Shown here: positions 62,601 through 64,000 of the stretch, in pieces
Layout of the letters: every line of letters begins with the position of its first letter
How positions within the stretch are numbered: position 1 is the stretch's first letter
The notes under the pieces: model-generated
What the model was told of the DNA's origin: nothing
Seen by the model: only the letters and a program-made list of their open reading frames with translations
Databases searched by the model: none
Made by a program: the position numbers and the translations under genes
DNA from: Nomia melanderi
Taxonomy: Eukaryota; Arthropoda; Insecta; Hymenoptera; Halictidae
DNA: 64,000 bases
Direction of reading: 5' to 3'
Assembly (NCBI RefSeq): GCF_051020985.1
Contig: NC_134999.1
Coordinates: 33,513,160 to 33,577,159 of the forward strand

Positions 62601-63661
62601 CGGGTACAACGGTCCATGAGGGACCAACAGAGTCAACGAGTCGTCGACCTTGAGCTCCTTGTACTCCGCCCGGTTCGGGGCGAGCGGTATTTGTCCGAGG
62701 GGCGTGACGGGCTGAATCTGTACTCTGGGCCTGCAGAAGCCGGTCCCGGTGTCCGCGGAGCCGATATCCTCGGTTCGCGGCTCGAGCACGGAGTAGGCGA
62801 CCTGCACGAGCCTTGGCAGGCTCTTGGCGACCTTGACCCGGCCGGAAGCGTCCGGAGGTGGTAACGGTGCCCACCAATCGGCGGGTATAGTGATCTGCGC
62901 GAGGCACACTCCGTTCTCTCCATCCGGGCTGCAGGCAGCTGTCAGGGCGGACGTCGTGGAGAAAGAAGAAGAATAAGAGGAGGAGGAGGAGTACGAGGAC
63001 GAAGAGGAGGAGGAAGGGGAAGACGCAGAGGTGGAGGCGGAAGAGGAGGAGGAGGAAGAGGAGGAGTAGCTTCTACCGTTGTTCCTGTTGGCGGTGCTTC
63101 TGGCTGGGGTAGCTAGACTCGCGTGCAGAACAACGCAGACCCTCTGATGCCGGGCCAGGAGCAACTGACGCCTTCCGCCCGCCTCGCTTCCGGCATGAAA
63201 GAGCACTCTGAGCACCGGCGAGTCACGCGGCACGCTGCTTCCAACCAGATGAGCCGACATGTCCAGGTGACGGGCGCCGAGCTCTTGCGCGTCCAGTATC
63301 GTCGCCGCCGTCAGGTTCCGTCTCGTTTCCGGTCCCGGGAGCGTGTCCAACGGATCCGGGACTATGTAGCGAGCCGGCACCGTCTGCTTCGTGCTGAACG
63401 GCCCGTACGTCGCCCGGACCGAGACCGGCTCGCTCGTCTGGAACACCGTGAACTTGTCTATCGACAGAACGGAGCCAGGCGGAGCCGACGATACCCCGTT
63501 CCCCACCGACGTAGCGCCCGACGACGATCCACCTCCGCTCGTCGACGCGGGTATCGCCGGGATCGACTCCCCCTGCGCCGGGTAGAACTGCTTCGGCGTG
63601 TGCTTCAAGAAGAATCCGCCGTCCTTGTTCTCGAAGTGAACTTCCACCGAGGCCGCCACGT
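33099..63661 (-). CDS. TMEM132: TMEM132-family transmembrane protein (nine exons, 5' end outside window)
   Basis: Single-pass type I membrane protein of the TMEM132 family, whose ectodomain contains Ig/cohesin-like domains and is linked to neuronal adhesion and cytoskeleton. Coding exons in order of transcription: 63661-62506, 52029-51886, 47399-47165, 39741-39598, 39385-38540, 38462-38024, 35964-35540, 34792-34515, 33777-33099. All have consensus GT/AG and matching phases (2,2,0,0,0,1,0,2), giving 1447 codons. Family landmarks: 'VHFENKDGGFFLKHTPKQFY' near the start, 'SAEEIMTMLLEA', 'VYVDGTEIRG', 'DVEFSDGTRTPLREIAVTDY', 'DENEHEPLVQARQHRTAI', then the membrane segment after 'MSPLEIGIYVLL' (about residues 1037-1061 of this fragment) and the cytoplasmic 'HDWVWLG'. 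The signal peptide and first exon(s) lie beyond 64000. No polyadenylation signal was found for it downstream of 33099. The paralogue assignment is open; Drosophila has a single homologue (detonator). Confidence 0.93.
33833..34486. mobile_element. TTAA element, family A, carrying a nested element
   Basis: Left CCCTTTGCACTCGACAG after TTGA (33829), right GAGTCACCTCTCGAGCGCAAAGGG before TTCA. The interior is largely the inserted 33962-34415 element. Lies in the TMEM132 intron between the last two coding exons. Confidence 0.7.
33962..34415. mobile_element. TA-flanked MITE (Tc1/mariner-like), 454 bp, nested
   Basis: Ends TACAGGATGGACC and (reverse) TACAGGGTGATCC open imperfect inverted repeats of about 50 bp with the shared core CTTAGATTATTCTGC. 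TA dinucleotides flank both ends. No coding capacity. Confidence 0.75.
34515..34792 (-). CDS. TMEM132: TMEM132 exon: cytoplasmic tail
   Basis: Acceptor CCCTTGCAG, donor GA/GTAAAC; phase 0 in, phase 2 out. Reads 'VRVTSNPLANETDGDTSELA' and 'CFDNPNHIELPSSGQRTTNG'. It joins the last exon in frame to give the residues DNDDIPPP. Confidence 0.88.
34800..34997. mobile_element. TTAA element, family F, right part
   Basis: Right end CCGTCAAATTGACGGGTTCC then TTGAATCTAGCG/TTAA, as at 46529-46725. The left end is not clear. Confidence 0.45.
35051..35260. mobile_element. TTAA element, family I, 210 bp
   Basis: TTAA at 35047 and 35261; ends CACGTTAAGCACC and GGCGCTTAACGTG. Confidence 0.65.
35540..35964 (-). 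CDS. TMEM132: TMEM132 exon: transmembrane segment
   Basis: Acceptor TGCAAAG, donor CAG/GTAGGC; phase 1 in, phase 0 out. Reads 'LPLKDENEHEPLVQARQHRT', a Gly/Ser linker, then 'MSPLEIGIYVLLAAFCFAIV' and the rest of one hydrophobic helix, then the basic stop-transfer 'YASKFKHQ' and cytoplasmic 'NAHDWVWLGRATLE'. Confidence 0.95.
36157..36370. mobile_element. TTAA element, family H, 214 bp
   Basis: TTAA at 36153 and 36371. Ends CCAGTTAACCGTG and CACACTTAACTGG. Direct GTATATGCG/GTATACGCGTCAT motifs inside. First in a chain of abutting elements. Confidence 0.75.
36375..36604. mobile_element. TTAA element, family B-like left part
   Basis: Begins CACGTTGACTGCCACG directly after the TTAA shared with the previous element. 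Its right end is replaced by the family D element. Confidence 0.45.
36605..36840. mobile_element. TTAA element, family D, ~236 bp
   Basis: Ends CATTGCGTACCGGC and ACCGGTACGCAATGTG, then TTAA at 36841. The same element lies inverted at 46730-46959. Confidence 0.75.
36845..37061. mobile_element. TTAA element, family B1, 217 bp
   Basis: CACTTTGACTGCTACGG at the left, GTGGAAGTCAACG at the right, TTAA (36841) and TTGA (37062). Both boundaries are shared with neighbouring elements. Confidence 0.65.
37066..37733. mobile_element. TTAA element, family C, expanded by a nested foldback
   Basis: Left CACTAGAACTACCGAGCAC, right GCAGTTCTAGTG. At 668 bp it is much longer than its ~195-bp relatives; the foldback 37119-37334 explains part of this. 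Confidence 0.55.
37119..37334. mobile_element. Foldback (hairpin) element
   Basis: Arms of about 80 bp: TTACATTCGTAAGTGGCTTTC ... GTTCTCAACGTTCCGCCATCAT (shown in parts) mirrored by GATGATGGCGAAACGTTGAAC ... GAAAGCCACTTATGAATGTAA, with a ~55-bp loop. Confidence 0.7.
38024..38462 (-). CDS. TMEM132: TMEM132 exon: juxtamembrane ectodomain
   Basis: Acceptor TTCTAG, donor G/GTAAAT; phase 0 in, phase 1 out. Reads 'EGLLDIDVEFSDGTRTPLRE', 'DYHLSVESLDQEVVAFAP', 'HPRVIAVGEGRGDLLRVKL', ending 'PDMRDILIG' across the junction. Strong family match. Confidence 0.95.
38540..39385 (-). CDS. TMEM132: TMEM132 exon: ectodomain with acidic insert
   Basis: An 846-nt phase-0 exon (acceptor TCGCAG, donor CAG/GTAGCT). 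Begins 'VSSSCSSVYVDGTEIRGSSN' and includes 'YTGLAKFTVWMPEFPLAITV'. An Asp/Glu/Lys-rich loop follows ('DVDDADVILEEDDQDE'), then 'RTWLRVTDLVMGMLRVSDPR', 'GRIVQGRGVGITEVQVLSPI' and 'LTAKYQ'. The conserved middle of TMEM132 lies here. Confidence 0.95.
39598..39741 (-). CDS. TMEM132: TMEM132 exon: ectodomain
   Basis: A 144-nt phase-0 exon (acceptor CCGTAG, donor AAG/GTACGT). Reads 'NWEVMNTAVLTGRQVSQGMK' then 'VFIVSQAGTVADVTLQSSCH', a typical Ig-like strand pattern of the TMEM132 middle region. Confidence 0.92.
39742..42350. other. TMEM132 intron, GC-rich, no gene seen
   Basis: Long open frames on both strands reflect GC-rich, stop-poor DNA. Holds the palindrome at 40514-40594. Confidence 0.5.
40514..40594. 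other. Compound palindrome
   Basis: ATCTAGGCCTCGAA (40523) and TTCGAGGCCTAGAT (40581) are perfect inverted repeats. Each arm is preceded by CGCCGCGG, and a smaller GGCTAT/ATAGCC hairpin lies between them. Confidence 0.6.
42390..42634. mobile_element. TTAA element, family E, decayed
   Basis: Right end GACGCTGGTAGCAAACGTG/TTAA; the interior (AGTCGTTGAGCTCGTAAATA) resembles the 29-kb copies. The left end is uncertain. Confidence 0.4.
42760..44048. other. TMEM132 intron, no gene seen
   Basis: Intronic DNA. An AATATTCTAGAnTnTATTG/TCTAGAATATTCC inverted motif lies near 43530-43600; a GA/CAGACAGA tract near 43785-43812. Confidence 0.4.
44053..44635. mobile_element. TTAA element, family G, with internal duplication
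   Basis: TTAA at 44049, left end CCCTTTGCTGGCGAAG, right end CGTCCGCAAAGGG. Internal blocks ACCTTCGATnTACGAAGC (44089, 44470) and AATCATTCnCTCGCGAGTTA (44407, 44563) are repeated. A related right end occurs at 42740-42757. Confidence 0.5.
44873..45074. mobile_element. TTAA element, family C, 202 bp
   Basis: TTAA at 44869, TTCA at 45075. CACCAGAACCACCGAGCAG and GATAGTTCCAGTG; interior CACTTTGTGTATCGCTAAAC as in 28355-28544. Confidence 0.75.
45885..46090. mobile_element. TTAA element, family A, 206 bp
   Basis: TTAA at 45881 and 46091. Ends CCCTTGGACTCGGGAG and CTTTCGAGTGTAAAGGG; interior AAATAGCTTTGTTCCATAAT. Confidence 0.8.
46168..46380. mobile_element. TTAA element, family B2, inverted copy
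   Basis: Left CACGTTGAACGCCGCACGG; right CCCCCATTAGGCAAATGAAG then AACGTG. Reverse-oriented relative of 52207-52430. Confidence 0.55.
46529..46725. mobile_element. TTAA element, family F, 197 bp
   Basis: Ends CACTAGATTTACGGA and TCCGTAAATCTAGCG are inverted. A palindrome, CCGTCAAATTGACGG, lies at its right end. Flanks TCAA and TCAG, decayed from TTAA. Confidence 0.7.
46730..46959. mobile_element. TTAA element, family D, 230 bp
   Basis: CACATTGCGTACCGGTAACG and GCCGGTACGCAGTG, then TTAA (46960). Followed by a second right half of family F (46964-47061). Confidence 0.75.
46964..47061. mobile_element. TTAA element, family F, right half only
   Basis: CCGTCAAATCGACGGGTTCC then GTAAATCTAGTG/TTAA. 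Matches the right half of 46529-46725. Confidence 0.6.
47165..47399 (-). CDS. TMEM132: TMEM132 exon: ectodomain
   Basis: Acceptor GTGTTCAG, donor AAG/GTGAGC; enters in phase 2 and leaves in phase 0. Encodes 'SAEEIMTMLLEASEE', 'GRIVWGVRYTFEDEE', 'ERRKLQARFEIQKDDIQAV'. The SAEEI...LLE segment is a family landmark. Confidence 0.92.
47400..50254. other. TMEM132 intron upstream of the nested gene
   Basis: No supported exon. Contains a 13-bp perfect hairpin (48119-48153) and a GCGCG-rich microsatellite near 49410-49432. Confidence 0.45.
48119..48153. other. Perfect 13-bp GC-rich hairpin
   Basis: ACGTAACGCCGGC pairs with GCCGGCGTTACGT around GCTGCGAAA. Confidence 0.65.
50255..50262 (+). promoter_or_regulatory. 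TATA box of the nested secreted-protein gene
   Basis: TATATAAG, 70 bp upstream of the ATG at 50332, predicts a start site near 50285-50295 and a 5' UTR of about 40 nt. This is typical of compact, strongly regulated insect genes. Confidence 0.6.
50332..51234 (+). CDS. Secreted Ser/Asp/Lys/Cys block protein, nested antisense in a TMEM132 intron
   Basis: Unrecognised single-exon gene, 300 aa. The ATG at 50332 opens a signal peptide ('MRVSALIILFAAAAGSVIF', cleavage probably before 'EASPPYD'). An acidic N-terminal part follows, then 'RSAKRKK', an 18-residue Ser run (residues 105-122), and three cycles of Asp/Ser runs alternating with Lys/Cys motifs ('KKCKNKKSKCQ', 'KKCKSKKKSKCQ', 'KKCKGRCQ', to about residue 221). 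A Gly/Cys segment, the dibasic 'YRRKRDADEED', a second Ser run and a Gln-rich C-terminus complete it. The Ser/Asp tracts resemble casein-kinase-phosphorylated matrix or adhesive proteins; this is analogy only. Dibasic sites could allow processing. It lies wholly inside the intron between TMEM132 exons 52029-51886 and 47399-47165, on the opposite strand. The repeats are triplet-based, so length polymorphism is likely. Confidence 0.8.
51731..51736 (+). terminator. Possible polyadenylation signal of the nested gene
   Basis: AATAAA about 500 bp after the stop at 51234, followed by a (CG)n tract. A GT...TTTCAG pair at 51251/51302 could make a 3' UTR intron. Tentative. Confidence 0.3.
51886..52029 (-). 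CDS. TMEM132: TMEM132 exon: ectodomain
   Basis: A 144-nt exon between TTTCGCAG and GTAAGT, entering and leaving in phase 2. It reads 'ARMRSVVKILGASPSSPNWT' then 'IHPKNTIALFVARRKDTVPR', continuous with the exons on both sides. It was found by extending the frames through the splice sites. Confidence 0.9.
52113..52564. mobile_element. TTAA element, family A, split by a nested B2 element
   Basis: TTAA at 52109 and 52565; ends CCCTTCGCACTCGGAAG and AAGAGTGCAAAGGG. The element 52207-52430 sits at an internal TTAA. Confidence 0.75.
52207..52430. mobile_element. TTAA element, family B2, nested, 224 bp
   Basis: TTAA at 52203, TCAA at 52431. CACGTTGGATGATATGGGGG and TGCGGCGCTGAACATG. Confidence 0.7.
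52569..52809. mobile_element. TTAA element, family B2, 241 bp
   Basis: TTAA at 52565 (shared with the previous element) and 52810. TACGTCGAACGCC and GGGCGGCGTTCAACGTA. Confidence 0.8.
53575..54162. mobile_element. TTAA element, family A, with four 119-bp internal repeats
   Basis: Ends TCCTTTGCACTCAAAAGGTG and CGTCCGAGTGAAAAGGT with TTAA at 54163. GTTTTATATAAnGCATCGAT starts near 53690, 53809, 53928 and 54047, a 119-bp period. Confidence 0.85.
55881..56018. mobile_element. TTAA element, family A, 138 bp
   Basis: TTAA at 55877 and 56019, exact. Ends CCCTTTGCACTCGAG and GTCGAGTGCAACGGG. The shortest member of its family here. Confidence 0.85.
57781..58009. mobile_element. TTAA element, family B1, 229 bp
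   Basis: TTAA at 57777, TTGA at 58010. CACTTTGGCTGCCATG and CTTGGCAGTCAAAGTG. A perfect palindrome, TGTCACCCGAATTCGGGTGA(CA), lies near its left end. Confidence 0.8.
62506..63661 (-). CDS. TMEM132: TMEM132 exon: N-terminal ectodomain
   Basis: Acceptor TTTCAG just above 63661, donor GTGAGT below 62506; it ends in phase 2 inside the Lys codon of 'VTVYLK'. Encodes fragment residues 1-384. It starts with 'VAASVEVHFENKDGGFFLK' and contains 'VLSIDKFTVFQTSEPVSVRA' and a low-complexity Ser-rich insert (plus-strand 62960-63070) before 'CSPDGENGVCLAQITIP'. This is the longest exon and holds the TMEM132 N-terminal domain. Confidence 0.9.
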
Positions 63662-64000
63662 CTGAAACGAAAGGATCGTTGGGTTTAGCACGTGCGACCG
63701 TCACAGAATCGAACACGACAGCTCGAGGAATCGTCTCGGTCTATCGTTCTAAGATGAAACCATAAAAATCCGCGTTTCGTGGAAATCGATGGGAGATTTT
63801 CACTTACGCTCTACAGAGTACCGGGGAGGTAATGGAAATATTTTGAAATTACCGCGAGTGATTCTCGGTAATTATTAATTACCGCTGACCCACATCCGCG
63901 ACTCGGCTGATTACAGCGGGTTGTAATTAACAATTTTACAATGCAGAGTGCCCGGTAATCGTATCGACAATTACGTTTCAATTATTAAAGTGTAATCGGA
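63662..64000. other. TMEM132 intron leading to exons beyond the window
   Basis: The acceptor at 63661 requires an upstream exon supplying one base of the split codon; none is visible to 64000. Confidence 0.7.

Overview
This window is nuclear DNA of an insect, probably a hymenopteran. That is inferred from the split, spliced genes, the compact TATA-driven nested gene, the lineage-like TMEM132 protein and the sharp base-composition shift. The first ~24 kb is AT-rich and full of tandem and dispersed repeats. From ~26 kb onward it is GC- and CpG-richer and carries gene introns littered with short non-autonomous DNA transposons. No bacterial genes, CRISPR arrays, rRNA genes or convincing tRNA genes were seen.

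Genes. (1) A complete six-exon gene on + (25060-26145) encodes mitochondrial ribosomal protein uL16m (mRpL16), 246 aa, with all splice sites and phases consistent. (2) A large gene on - (33099-63661, 5' end beyond the right edge) encodes a TMEM132-family single-pass membrane protein. Nine phase-consistent exons give 1447 codons, from within the N-terminal ectodomain through the transmembrane segment to the cytoplasmic tail. (3) A single-exon gene on + (50332-51234) sits inside a TMEM132 intron in antisense orientation, behind a TATA box. It encodes a 300-aa secreted protein built of poly-Ser, Asp/Ser and Lys/Cys blocks. (4) Around 15.26-16.20 kb on - there are broken coding fragments interrupted by a foldback element.

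Layout. 1-9 kb: AT-rich DNA with minisatellites (2.4-3.0, 4.2-4.4 kb) and a 1153-bp-spaced direct duplication (6.2-8.1 kb). 9.0-10.7 kb and 18.9-20.3 kb: two arms of an old inverted duplication. 12.8-13.8 kb: three copies of a 340-bp unit. 18.0 kb: a 10-bp minisatellite. 20.4-24 kb: a repeat array, then a block with repeated RNA-like hairpins, splice-like signals and a miRNA-like hairpin, just upstream of mRpL16. 26-58 kb: more than 20 short elements flanked by TTAA with matching terminal inverted repeats. They fall into about nine families and are often abutting or nested.

The most interesting points are the TTAA-bounded element chains and their internal satellite-like amplification, the polyelectrolyte-like secreted protein nested in TMEM132, and the duplicated hairpin block at 22.0-23.2 kb, which shows one compensatory change. 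The three genes have no evident functional link; only the position of gene 3 inside gene 2 connects two of them.
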